Source of the DNA: an uncultured Pirellulaceae bacterium
GTDB lineage: Bacteria > Planctomycetota > Planctomycetia > Pirellulales > Pirellulaceae
Length of the DNA: 38,783 nt
Direction: 5' to 3'
Assembly: GCA_937921995.1 (NCBI GenBank)
Contig: CAKZVF010000127.1
Location: 1-38,783, forward strand
Below the pieces are notes generated by a model, which was given only the letters and a program-made list of their open reading frames with translations, was not told the origin of the DNA and ran no database searches. Below are positions 15,319-24,021 of the stretch, piece by piece. The translations under genes were made by a program, and so were the position numbers. The stretch's first letter is position 1, and the number at the start of each line of letters is the position of its first letter.

Positions 15319-15786
15319 TTACCAGCTGAAACACTCAATCCTAAGTATGCCGGATTCGACATCAAAGATCAGGTTGCCCGCAAATAGTGAATTCCCGCTT
15401 AGTTCAAACCGAGCAGTGTTTTCGTCGGGATCCTGATCTGAAATTTCTAGGCCGCGAATTTTAGTGATATATTTGCGACCAGCATCAGTCGGCAATTCCA
15501 CCACTGATTCCAAATTCCAGTCTTGCCATGCTTCGTATCTAATTTTCTTCACCTGTGATTGTGTTGGCAACGGTTCTGGCAGATGCCGATTGATAAATTC
15601 GATTTGTTCAATATTCGTCTTGAAATCATCTTCCGAAATCGACGTTCCTAAATCGGCGAAGGACGGAATGCGTGAAAGTAGAAACGCTGACACACAAATT
15701 AAGAAAGCCAGCGAAGCGAAAAGTGCAGCAAAGTCTCGCCACGAACTCGCTCTTGGTGCAGGTGTTTCATTCGATGTTTCAGGCAT
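15319..15786 (-). CDS. Single-pass membrane protein of unknown function
   Basis: 155 residues. A Pro/Ser-rich cytoplasmic start (MPETSNETPAPRASSWRDF) precedes one membrane helix (about 19-39, ALFASLAFLICVSAFLLS) and an outside domain with TNIEQIEFINRHLPEPLPTQ, YEAWQDWNLESVVELPTDAG and SGNSLFAGNLIFDVESGILR. I do not recognise it; the plan (one helix plus a small beta domain) is common among planctomycete proteins of unknown role. No clear ribosome site. Nearby genes are decayed, so its present function is uncertain. Confidence 0.5.
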   Translation of the reverse strand: MPETSNETPAPRASSWRDFAALFASLAFLICVSAFLLSRIPSFADLGTSISEDDFKTNIEQIEFINRHLPEPLPTQSQVKKIRYEAWQDWNLESVVELPTDAGRKYITKIRGLEISDQDPDENTARFELSGNSLFAGNLIFDVESGILRIECFSW

Positions 15787-16015
15787 CTGATGTTCGTTCT
15801 CAACAATGAGTTGCGTCCCCTTTTCTTGCTCTAAGCAAAAACCGTGACAGTGCCATTCGCTCCAGGAGCCTTATGCCTGTCCGGTGCCACTGCGGCTTCG
15901 TGGGTGTCACAGGAAGACAGAAGGTACCGCGTGCCTTTAATCGTTCCCCGTCGGTAAGTTGTTGCCGCTTCCAGCCGACCGAAGGGGCTAAGATTGCTTC
16001 GCGTACATCACATTA

Positions 16016-16442
16016 TCATTCGCCGTTGTCCGGGGCATGCCGTTTGATGTCTCCATTTGGAAAGGCAAGGTACCGCCGACCGTTGACGACAAACGCATAC
16101 TCAACACCAGCATGCTGCGCATGTTCTTGCGCATCTCGTACTGAATCTCGAAAGCCATCTAGAAGCAGGTCTGCCTGTTCGTATAGTTTCGCATCGGCGG
16201 ATTTTTCAATCATTTGATTCCAGTGTTGATTGGAAAAGAGAGTATAGCTCGTCAACTCGCACGATCGTTTCTGCCGCATTGCCAAAAGCGACGAATGGCC
16301 TCAAGTTGATTATGTGCGAGTAAGGCACACCCGATTCACCCTCGTTTCGACCTGGCGAGAAATTAGGGAGAGTAGCAAAAGCTAAACAAACTGCTATCAG
16401 CGAGACACATGTGAGCAGATATCGCAGGCCGAATTGTTGCAT
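16016..16442 (-). pseudogene. Small membrane protein gene split by a frameshift
   Basis: Two overlapping minus-strand frames appear to be one gene. The first (ATG 16442) gives MQQFGLRYLLTCVSLIAVCL, a start typical of planctomycete single-helix proteins (x-FxLRxLLxxVxLIAVxLA), then SHIINLRPFVAFGNAAETIV and RVDELYSL before ending at 16206. The second continues at the same place as SNQHWNQMIEKSADAKLYEQ, LLLDGFRDSVRDAQEHAQH, YAFVVNGRRYLAFPNGDIKR and stops at 16016. Removing one T from a TTTT run near 16228 would join them into a protein of about 140 residues. A sequencing error is an alternative to a true frameshift. Confidence 0.5.
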
Positions 16443-16563
16443 GAAAACCAATTAAAATAAGGTCGACGGTCACCGAGCCGGAACGAGCGGTCATCCATTT
16501 TCTAAACCACGCACAAGTCCGGATTCGCGTTCCTCCTGAAGGCGGTATGACGAACAGGCCGCT

Positions 16564-18750
16564 TTACAGACCGTGGCTGCGGAATGAATTCTTGCGGATG
16601 AAGCGCAGGAAATTTGAAGCTAGATATGGTCCCATCTTTTCTTCGCGGCTGCGGATTAGCATCGTACCGCTTTGCCCTGGTAGCAATCGTTGCCGATCTT
16701 CGGCGCTGAGTGTGATTTCGACCTGAACACGCGGTTCGGTCAGCATCAGCGATTGCTCTTCCTCTTTCGAATCCGAACTGCTTTCCACTTGCCCGCGCGG
16801 AACCACCGCCAATGGTCCGCCATTGGACGCTGCAAAAGCTTCGTGAGGGAAATCATCACGAGCCCGAGGGAAAATTCGTTTGATCTTGCCCGGTGCCAGT
16901 GATTGGTCATCCTGTCCCCAGACAAACAACTGCACGTCCTCGGCCTGCGTTTGCTTGATCCATTCAACATCTTGCTGACGCGTTAGCGCTACCGCTTGCA
17001 GTTGATCTGTCATGCCAATGGAAAGCACTTCATCGCCGGGTGTGAGATACGTGTTCTCTTTTCCGCTGAGGTCGCTGGCCATGACGACGCCAGATTGCGG
17101 AGCGACGATCTTCAGTTTCCCAACCAAGGTCGTCAGTTCCTCGACACGGTCATACATGGACTCCAGAGATGACAGTTCCAATTTCAAGGACGCGATGTCG
17201 CCTGTCTTATGAAACGTTTTGCAACGAAGTTCGCCGATTTCAACGTCCACCCGCAGCGACTCGAGTTCCGAAGCAAGCTCCCGGTTTTCCATGGAGACCA
17301 ACAACTGGCCGGCTTCTACACTTTGCCCATCGACGACGTGAATCGTTTTGGCAAATCCCGCAGCCTCGGCCCGTACGATGGACAGATCTTCAAAATCAAT
17401 CACGATCGGCGCGGACACAACAGATGGGCTCGGGCAAGCAAACAGAAACGCGCCCAGCAACAGACAGGTAACCGACATCGCCGTTGCAAACCAGATTCGG
17501 TTGGGGCTCTCCGTTTCGCTTCCCATAACCACGAACTTCGTGCATTTGATGATGGGGATCCCAAACCACAGGACCATACCCACCACGGCGATCAATAATC
17601 CAAACCCTTCAAACATGCTGGACGCTGCCAGAGACAATCCCAACGAGATTGAGAAGAACCAAGCCATTGCCAGAAAGCCATACGCTTTGACAATCACTCC
17701 ACGCATTCCTACGTCGGAGATGGGTTTGGGTTTGTTGCCGAAATACGCCCATTTGAAGAAGGATTTCAGGTAACCGCGTCCACGTGTGGCAAGGTTGGGG
17801 ATCTCAAGGAAGTCGGACAACATGTAGTAGCCGTCGAACTTCATCAGCGGATTGGCATTGAAGATCAACGTGTGAAGTGTCGCAGTAATAATGACGTTGC
17901 CTGCATGATATTTCAGCGGCCCAGGTTCGGCAGCAACCCAAATCATACAAGCAATCGCAGCAATAAAGACCTCAACCAGCATCCCCGCCGCGGCGACCAC
18001 AATACGGTGCCATTTGTTGATGAATCGCCAGGAACTGGTAACGTCGACATACGGCAACGGAATCAGCAGCAGCAATAACATTCCGCACGAATGGACTTGT
18101 CCGCCGAACTTTTTGCATGCGATGCCGTGAGCTGATTCGTGGACCAGTTTCAGCACCAACCACGCAACGGCAAACCACAATAGGTCGTTGGGGGAAAAAC
18201 TGTCGATTCGATTGAGAACAAACGAGTCCCAGTTCTTCAGCAGTTGGAAAAAACCCGCCACGACGACAATGATCCACAACATCGCACCGCCAGAGCTGAC
18301 CAACCAACCAAAGTAGCGCGTCATTGTTTCGATCAGGCTGTCCGGGTTGAACAGCGGCATTCTCAGCATGATCGGATTCAGCAGAGAGGTCGATTGACGC
18401 ATGGCAACATCTTCGGCGAGTTCCTTGCGCGAGACGTTCCGCGATTTCTCCGATTCGACCAATCCCGATTCAATCGCCCATTTGCAGAGGTTGGCGGCTT
18501 CTTGTTCGTCGAGCGCATTGATCCGCAGAATCGTAGCGGTTTGCATAAGGGCTTGGCTGACCGTTCGATGGCCGTCAAGCAGAGACAAAAAGGTGTACTG
18601 CGGCAATCCGATTTGAAAGAACTTTGCGGTAGCCTCGTTTTCAACTAGGTAGGTTACGTCATCGCCTGTTTGACGCATCGTGAACCGGAGGCTTTCGCGC
18701 GCCTTAAGTTTCGCTTGGCCGAATTGAAAAGTTTGTTCGTTGGCGAGCAT
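16564..18750 (-). CDS. PqqD-like / M50 (site-2-protease-like) / HlyD fusion protein of an export system
   Basis: 728 residues in three parts. (1) 1-105: soluble PqqD-like winged-helix domain (FFQIGLPQYTFLSLLDGHRT, then an NLCKWAIESGLV helix). (2) 140-440: integral-membrane M50 domain with the zinc motif HESAHG at 204-209 and the second motif NPLMKFDGYYMLSDFLEIPN (300-319) whose Asp305 would complete the zinc site, plus several further membrane helices. (3) 448-728: HlyD-type adaptor with a lipoyl half (AGFAKTIHVVDGQSVEAGQL), a helical hairpin, the second lipoyl half (GKLKIVAPQSGVVMASDLSG) and a beta-barrel. Site-2 proteases cut within membranes; here it is tied to a periplasmic adaptor. Last gene of the TolC-HlyD-(GAF-HlyD) run, with 222 bases and a repeat separating it from the gene before. 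ATG 18750. Confidence 0.85.
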   Translation of the reverse strand: MLANEQTFQFGQAKLKARESLRFTMRQTGDDVTYLVENEATAKFFQIGLPQYTFLSLLDGHRTVSQALMQTATILRINALDEQEAANLCKWAIESGLVESEKSRNVSRKELAEDVAMRQSTSLLNPIMLRMPLFNPDSLIETMTRYFGWLVSSGGAMLWIIVVVAGFFQLLKNWDSFVLNRIDSFSPNDLLWFAVAWLVLKLVHESAHGIACKKFGGQVHSCGMLLLLLIPLPYVDVTSSWRFINKWHRIVVAAAGMLVEVFIAAIACMIWVAAEPGPLKYHAGNVIITATLHTLIFNANPLMKFDGYYMLSDFLEIPNLATRGRGYLKSFFKWAYFGNKPKPISDVGMRGVIVKAYGFLAMAWFFSISLGLSLAASSMFEGFGLLIAVVGMVLWFGIPIIKCTKFVVMGSETESPNRIWFATAMSVTCLLLGAFLFACPSPSVVSAPIVIDFEDLSIVRAEAAGFAKTIHVVDGQSVEAGQLLVSMENRELASELESLRVDVEIGELRCKTFHKTGDIASLKLELSSLESMYDRVEELTTLVGKLKIVAPQSGVVMASDLSGKENTYLTPGDEVLSIGMTDQLQAVALTRQQDVEWIKQTQAEDVQLFVWGQDDQSLAPGKIKRIFPRARDDFPHEAFAASNGGPLAVVPRGQVESSSDSKEEEQSLMLTEPRVQVEITLSAEDRQRLLPGQSGTMLIRSREEKMGPYLASNFLRFIRKNSFRSHGL

Positions 18751-18802
18751 GGTTCGTTTTGTTTCGAAAAGAGTCGTCTGTAGGTGTACGCTTGTTTGAA
18801 CG

Positions 18803-18875
18803 GTTTAACGACAAGCCGGAAGGCGACCGTGTTTGGCGGTGCAAAACGCTGTCGCCTTCCGACTTGCCGTTAAAC
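18803..18875. repeat. Diverged copy of the gtttaac inverted repeat
   Basis: Arms 18803-18827 (gtttaacgacaagccggaag, ending gcgac) and 18851-18875 pair with two mismatches. The left arm differs from that of the element at 2004-2077 by only one base over 25. Here it lies inside an apparent operon, between the GAF-HlyD gene (stop 18973) and the M50-HlyD gene (start 18750), where a hairpin could reduce or uncouple expression of the last gene. Confidence 0.8.
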
Positions 18876-18972
18876 TGATAATGGATCGTGCCTCAAAATC
18901 GTCTTTTGAGCTTAGTAAATCAAAAGTAAGTCCATTCGGCTGGCGTCCAAGGGTTCAGTTCATCAGCCGCCT

Positions 18973-20931
18973 CTACCACCACGTCAGCCGCGACCTCAGA
19001 TAATTGATCGGTTTGTGAAACAGCGACCATCCCAGCGATCGCTTTTCGGCGTCGATGCGAACGACCCCTTTCATCCCGGGGCGCAACATCTCGTCAGGGT
19101 TTTCAAACTTTAGTTCCGCAACAAATATGTTCAGGGCATCCCGAGTCTCCGAACGTGGATGGATGCGTTCGATGACCGATTCCAGAGGACGATCTTCTTG
19201 GCCTTCGATCCAAACGGTAACCGGGTGGCCTTTCTTCACCTGCGAAGCGTCATCGGCAGGAATCGCGATCTCAATCTTCACGGGATCCAGCGGACCGATC
19301 TCAAAAAGGACCTGTCCCGTTTTTACCGACGCTGCTTCGGCTCTTTCCAGCGAACCGCTGAGCACGACGCCGGAGATTGGGCTGCGAATTTTTAGATGAT
19401 CCTGTTTGTACTTCAGTACCTCCTCTTCAGCCGTCAGTCGTCGGTTCTCCAGTTCCGCCAACAGCGTTTTGGGAATATTCCGATCGGCCAATTCAATCTC
19501 GCGCTGACGAAGGGATTGCTTACGTTCTGACGATACGCCCAACAGTTCCCAGCGAATCGTGCGTCCGTCAATTTCAGCCAACACTTGGTCCTTTTCCACC
19601 AGATCACCCGGTTCAACGAACCCGGATTCAACCAAGCCATCAAACGCGGCAACCGCAAAACGTCGCAGGACGGGTTCCACAGTACAGTTGCAACGAACCT
19701 TGTAAGTGATTGGCACTTGCATCAACAGAAAAAAGGCGACGATGGAAATTGGAATCATCAACCGCGTGAAGAGCTTGGTTTTACGGGTGAACAGAGACCA
19801 CATTCGCTTCCAGCGACTTTTTTCGGCCCGGCGGAGCAAATCAAGCGCGCCGGAAATGTGTGGCGTTGCGGTGTCAATGAATCGAGCAAAATTTTCTGAT
19901 GCAAGCTGGGACTGTGAACCGGTGAAGACCCAACTGCCAATCGCATCGTCCTCTTCTTCGTTGGCTAAGGGTTGGCTGATAGCGGACTGACTTTGAACTG
20001 TCGAAACCAGCTGTTTATGAGCCAATAGAAGATGACCATTGTCGGTGTCGTGTGCCGGGTAGGTTCCCTGTTGGTCGCGTACGACTGATTCGTAGAGCGC
20101 CTGTTGATAGTCCTGGCAAGTCCGCGAGGCACGATCAATTTTTGCGATGCCGGAGATGGCGCGGAGTTTGAGTTTACGCTTCTTAAACAGCCCGATCGCC
20201 ACACTTTCACAGCCCAAGAGACTGACCAGTTCATTACAAGTCATCTCGCAAGCTGATTTCACCGTATCGCTTTTTTCGATCTTTGAGACCAGTTCCATGA
20301 TGGCGGCTAACGAATTTAGCTGCCACATTGAACTGTTAAAGGTGGAATTTCTGCGAAGCAACTGCAGCGCGGAGACAACCTTTTTCAGTTTTGCGAATGT
20401 CGAAGTGAGATCAGTGCTGTCCTTCAACGTCACCATGAACAGTTCGGGTTGTTTCGCGCCTCTCACAGAGAAAAACACCGTCGGCAAGCCTCTAAGGCAC
20501 TCCAACTGTAGAACACTGGGGCTTTCGGATTCTAAGAATTCGTGGAGTTGGTCTCCGCACTCCTGCACCAGCGCGTCGCTGGTAGGCACTCGTCCGGTCA
20601 CGCGATCGGGGGTCAGAGTCCACAGTTCATTTTCTCGCAACACATGAGCCGCACCAACGGCCTGGGCGGCTTTGATGGCGATCGTCCTCAACGCGCGATT
20701 GGCTGTGCTGTCGTCGACGTTGCTGGTGATTATCCGAAGCAGGTCTTCGTCGAGCGTGGAACCGTTGCCGAGACTATTTGACTTCTGTGTGAATTGCCGG
20801 GCGTCGATGTGCGGGGCTTTTACGCCAGCGCTTGAATGAGTCTTCCCACTGGCAATAGGACCGGCCGACGTTGGTGGGGGGCTGGCCAAGTTCGTCAATT
20901 TTGAAGTTGTTGTGCTGTTTGACGTCTTCAT
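18973..20931 (-). CDS. GAF-domain HlyD-type membrane-fusion adaptor
   Basis: 652 residues. The first ~60 are low complexity (Ser/Thr/Pro). Residues about 60-190 form a soluble domain (RIITSNVDDSTANRALRTIA), followed by a GAF-like sensor domain about 205-365 (AIMELVSKIEKSDTVKSACE; CNELVSLLGCESVAIGLFKK; AISGIAKIDRASRTCQDYQQ). One membrane helix lies at 391-408 (LMIPISIVAFFLLMQVPI), then a periplasmic adaptor: AFDGLVESGFVEPGDLVEKD, a helical hairpin (QREIELADRN...AEEEVLKYKQ), IRSPISGVVLSGSLERAEAA and a beta-barrel ending near LRPGMKGVVRIDA. So the protein joins a cytoplasmic sensor to a HlyD adaptor. It follows the smaller HlyD gene by 107 bases and precedes the M50-HlyD fusion. Confidence 0.85.
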   Translation of the reverse strand: MKTSNSTTTSKLTNLASPPPTSAGPIASGKTHSSAGVKAPHIDARQFTQKSNSLGNGSTLDEDLLRIITSNVDDSTANRALRTIAIKAAQAVGAAHVLRENELWTLTPDRVTGRVPTSDALVQECGDQLHEFLESESPSVLQLECLRGLPTVFFSVRGAKQPELFMVTLKDSTDLTSTFAKLKKVVSALQLLRRNSTFNSSMWQLNSLAAIMELVSKIEKSDTVKSACEMTCNELVSLLGCESVAIGLFKKRKLKLRAISGIAKIDRASRTCQDYQQALYESVVRDQQGTYPAHDTDNGHLLLAHKQLVSTVQSQSAISQPLANEEEDDAIGSWVFTGSQSQLASENFARFIDTATPHISGALDLLRRAEKSRWKRMWSLFTRKTKLFTRLMIPISIVAFFLLMQVPITYKVRCNCTVEPVLRRFAVAAFDGLVESGFVEPGDLVEKDQVLAEIDGRTIRWELLGVSSERKQSLRQREIELADRNIPKTLLAELENRRLTAEEEVLKYKQDHLKIRSPISGVVLSGSLERAEAASVKTGQVLFEIGPLDPVKIEIAIPADDASQVKKGHPVTVWIEGQEDRPLESVIERIHPRSETRDALNIFVAELKFENPDEMLRPGMKGVVRIDAEKRSLGWSLFHKPINYLRSRLTWW

Positions 20932-20978
20932 TTTTTGCTGTCTTTAACAGGATTGCGATAGTGTCGGGAGTCATGACG

Positions 20979-21024
20979 GCCTGATACAAGGATTTGCCCA
21001 AAAAAGGAATTGCCTGATACAAGG
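20979..21024. repeat. Two 13-bp direct repeats in the spacer before the GAF-HlyD gene
   Basis: gcctgatacaagg occurs at 20979-20991 and again at 21012-21024. Both lie in the 107-base spacer between the HlyD gene and the GAF-HlyD gene. Spacing is 33 bases, about three helical turns. They could be a regulator site or a small duplication scar; nothing else supports either. Confidence 0.6.
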
Positions 21025-21038
21025 TTGATGCCACAGAA

Positions 21039-21920
21039 CTAACGAACCTGTAGGAGATTGAGGTTGAAGTTTGCCCGTCGCTCGGGTTTGTCTTCCAGCG
21101 CGTCGTGATTGTGCCAAAGACAAGCGGCACCGCTGCGGATTTGAAGATCTTTGTTGTCAATCACGACTTCGACTCGCCCTGTGCCGCTGTCGGGGTCAAT
21201 CACCGGTGAAACGAATTTTACGAACGCTTTTTTTGAAGTAAGACTATCACCCACTAAAACTTCGACTTCGCTGCCTGGTTGCACGCGATCAAGCGTGGCC
21301 GCATCCAAATAAAACCGTACCTTCAGTTCGTCAATTCTGACAATCGTTGCGTATTGCGGTTCGGTCGTAGAAACATGTTCGCCCAACTGTTTGTGAATCA
21401 TGGTGACGAAACCATTGATGGGGCTAGTGATCGTCCTTCGATTCAATTGAGCGCGGCTGCGGTCGACCTCGATTTTACTAAGCCGAAGCTCATCGTCGGC
21501 GGCCTTAAGTTCCGCCATCGCATTGACGTATTCGATATGTTTTTGCTGCACCTCGTAGTTGTTGACGTGTCCACCATCAATCAAAGATTCGATGGTTTCC
21601 TTCTGTGCCTTCAACAATTCAACTCGCGATGCGGCCGCTTCGCGAGCGGCGGTCGATTCTGATCGCGCCACCGCGATCTTTTCAGCTTGCACCAAGACTT
21701 CGTTGTCCAGCACGGCTAACGACTGTCCGACAGAGACGGCGTCGCCTTCTTCAATGAAGGCTTCGACAATTACTCCGCCTTCGCTGCTGGCAACGACTGA
21801 TTGTTCGATCGGTTCGGTGAAACTCTTGGTCACGATTGCTTGGCTCTCAGCATGCTGAGCGTTGCAGATGGTGCAACTGAGCAGTAGCAAGGCCAAGCAC
21901 TTAATTTCGAGATTGTGCAT
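21039..21920 (-). CDS. HlyD-family periplasmic adaptor protein
   Basis: 293 residues with a signal peptide (MHNLEIKCLALLLLSCTICN, cleavage near CNA-QH). Adaptor architecture: first lipoyl half GGVIVEAFIEEGDAVSVGQS, coiled-coil hairpin about 80-160 (EAAASRVELLKAQKETIESL; YVNAMAELKAADDELRLSKI), second half RRTITSPINGFVTMIHKQLG and a beta-barrel (LKVRFYLDAATLDRVQPGSE). It stops soon after LQIRSGAACLW, without the membrane-proximal domain of full RND adaptors, as in the short adaptors of this operon type. It should bridge an inner-membrane component and the TolC-like channel encoded 67 bases upstream. Confidence 0.88.
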   Translation of the reverse strand: MHNLEIKCLALLLLSCTICNAQHAESQAIVTKSFTEPIEQSVVASSEGGVIVEAFIEEGDAVSVGQSLAVLDNEVLVQAEKIAVARSESTAAREAAASRVELLKAQKETIESLIDGGHVNNYEVQQKHIEYVNAMAELKAADDELRLSKIEVDRSRAQLNRRTITSPINGFVTMIHKQLGEHVSTTEPQYATIVRIDELKVRFYLDAATLDRVQPGSEVEVLVGDSLTSKKAFVKFVSPVIDPDSGTGRVEVVIDNKDLQIRSGAACLWHNHDALEDKPERRANFNLNLLQVR

Positions 21921-21987
21921 GAAGGCTCACACTTTTAGGATTCGCCGGAATCGGCTACGGTCGGAAAGAAAAAGAACAGCGCGCGTC

Positions 21988-24021
21988 CTATTGAGATGCC
22001 GCTGGCTGAGCGTCTTCGACAATAAAGTCGCCACCACCAGAACCTTCTGGTGCGGATTGATTACTGGGAATGAACCCCGGCATCGTCGATTCCGACACTA
22101 CAGGAGCACTTTCGACAGGACTGGCGATTGGGCTGACGACGGGATCGAAGCTTCCTTCGACAGACTGGGGTGAGGTTGTTTGATAGTCAATGATGAAACC
22201 GTCTGTGTTCTCGATGACAGGAGTGACTTCATAATTTTCCGGAAGTTGAGATTCCGATGCGTAACTCTGTGTCGATACGTTTTCCATCGAGCTCGCTGGT
22301 TGCCCCTTGGAGACAATTAAGTCGTCGCCGGAACAGTTGTGTCCAGTGCGACCAATGGAGACGTTTTCGGCAATCAAAAGTGTGCCGTTGGCCTTTCTTA
22401 GGTTGATCATGGCTAAGTTGTAAGTTAGTACCGATGTCACGTATTCACGTTCGGCATTGGTGACGCGTTCTTGGGCCCGCAACAACGATTCCAAATTCAA
22501 ACCAGATTGGCCAGAACCGTCGATCATTCGTTGCCAACGTACTTTGATCGTTTCAGCTTCAGCTTCGGCGGCAACCAAGGCACGTTTTCGTGCGGCGATT
22601 TCCTGGTACGACGTTGTCAGTTCACGCACGGCGATGTCGACTTCCGTTTCTATCGAAGCCAATGCTTGTTCGTACTGCGATTGAATTTGACGCATCTCAA
22701 TTCGTCGTCGACACATTCGTGCCCGGGCCAAGCGGTTGCCAACGGGAAATTCGTACTGAAGGCCGACGGAATAACTGGGACGCCCCTGAGAGAATTGATT
22801 GGTGAATGCCTGTCCAAAATCGCTATCGCCTTCCAAACCACTTAGGTATCCCTGTGTTACCAGATTCAGCACAGGTAACAACTCGTGTTCCGCCACACCC
22901 AACCGCGTCGAACCAGCTTTGACCTCCTTGATCGCTGCCATGATCTCCGGACGATGAACAGCCGCCAACTGCAACTGACTACGTAGATCAACGTCGATGA
23001 ACCCTTGTGTTGGGAACTCTTGAGGAACTAACTCCGCTTCGTCGGACAAACGTAGCTCGGGAGCATTGATCAATCCACGCAAACGCGTTTCCTGGTTGAT
23101 CACGGCGGTTCGTGAGCGAATCAAATCTGAGCGCCGTGTTTCCAAAGCCGATGATGCCAATACGAACTGTGTGCGTTGTGCGTCCAGAGCTTGTCTGGCT
23201 TGCAACGCGTCGACGATATCTTTGGTTTTCAAATACAACCGCACTTGCTGAGCTAGGTAGGCACGTTCTTGATAGAGAGCGTAGTAGCCTCGAGCGACTT
23301 CGAAAAGTTCGTTCTGCAAAGTCGCTTTGAAGTCATCATGAGCAACGCCGGCATCGATGTTGGCCAACATCACGAGGCTGTTGTTGTAGGCACGTCCTCG
23401 GCCTCGTAGCAGCGGTTGCGAGTACGAAATGGTGAAGCGACCGTTGGCTTGGTCGTTAGGAATGAAGAAATTGGAATTGTTGTCTTGGTAACCAAACGTT
23501 TGCCCAACGTCTAGAAATCCGCCAGTGCGAGTCCGCTTGCGAAGGCCACCGCCGAACTGGAACGTTTGTTCATTGAACCGAGTGGCTGTGCCGCCTGCGG
23601 TCAAAGAATTACTGATCGGGTCGCTGGTGTCGTTCCAAGCGCTATCCAAATATCGTACCCAGTCGAAGTCCGAATCAGCTTCGGTGATCGCGGTTTCACT
23701 GATCAAAGGATTTTGCGCGGCGATACGAATCAGCTTCGAATACTTTACCGCCAGATACATCAGCGAATGAATGTCGGTAGGGATCGACTGCAGTTCCTCA
23801 CGCTGTTGCTGGGAAACATGTTGGTCCCACCAAGGAGCATCTAATTGGAAGTCGGTCGCCGCAGATGCTTCGGTAGGCTGATTCAGATCAGCATAAACCG
23901 AAGAAATATTGAATGCGGTGTGATTCTTGGTTCCGCTATCAACTTGGGCGAACGCCGTCGTGGTGGCAATCCCAGCTGAAATCATACAGCCAAACTGGAA
24001 AAGGGATTTGGAGATAAGCAT
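21988..24021 (-). CDS. TolC-type outer-membrane efflux protein
   Basis: 677 residues from ATG 24021 (a TTG seven codons earlier is less likely). Signal peptide MLISKSLFQFGCMISAGIAT, cleavage near AFA-QV. Two copies of the OEP repeat are recognisable: NNSNFFIPNDQANGRFTISY, SQPLLRGRGRAYNNSLVMLA with the TxxxNELFEVARGYYALYQE helix, and PSYSVGLQYEFPVGNRLARA with a long helix containing EQALASIETEVDIAVRELTT. It ends in ~100 extra residues of Ser/Pro/Glu-rich sequence, beyond the usual OEP end, perhaps a periplasmic tail. First gene of the run TolC, HlyD, GAF-HlyD, M50-HlyD and therefore likely the outer-membrane exit of that apparatus. Confidence 0.92.
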   Translation of the reverse strand: MLISKSLFQFGCMISAGIATTTAFAQVDSGTKNHTAFNISSVYADLNQPTEASAATDFQLDAPWWDQHVSQQQREELQSIPTDIHSLMYLAVKYSKLIRIAAQNPLISETAITEADSDFDWVRYLDSAWNDTSDPISNSLTAGGTATRFNEQTFQFGGGLRKRTRTGGFLDVGQTFGYQDNNSNFFIPNDQANGRFTISYSQPLLRGRGRAYNNSLVMLANIDAGVAHDDFKATLQNELFEVARGYYALYQERAYLAQQVRLYLKTKDIVDALQARQALDAQRTQFVLASSALETRRSDLIRSRTAVINQETRLRGLINAPELRLSDEAELVPQEFPTQGFIDVDLRSQLQLAAVHRPEIMAAIKEVKAGSTRLGVAEHELLPVLNLVTQGYLSGLEGDSDFGQAFTNQFSQGRPSYSVGLQYEFPVGNRLARARMCRRRIEMRQIQSQYEQALASIETEVDIAVRELTTSYQEIAARKRALVAAEAEAETIKVRWQRMIDGSGQSGLNLESLLRAQERVTNAEREYVTSVLTYNLAMINLRKANGTLLIAENVSIGRTGHNCSGDDLIVSKGQPASSMENVSTQSYASESQLPENYEVTPVIENTDGFIIDYQTTSPQSVEGSFDPVVSPIASPVESAPVVSESTMPGFIPSNQSAPEGSGGGDFIVEDAQPAASQ

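Noticed and set aside
16460..16560. Possible further dispersed repeat (ggtcaccgagccggaacgag)
   Set aside because: No second arm or second copy found in the window, so not supportable.
20774..21160. Separate small gene on the minus strand between the HlyD and GAF-HlyD genes
   Set aside because: It overlaps the ends of both well-supported genes in another frame, lacks a ribosome site and shows no family pattern.
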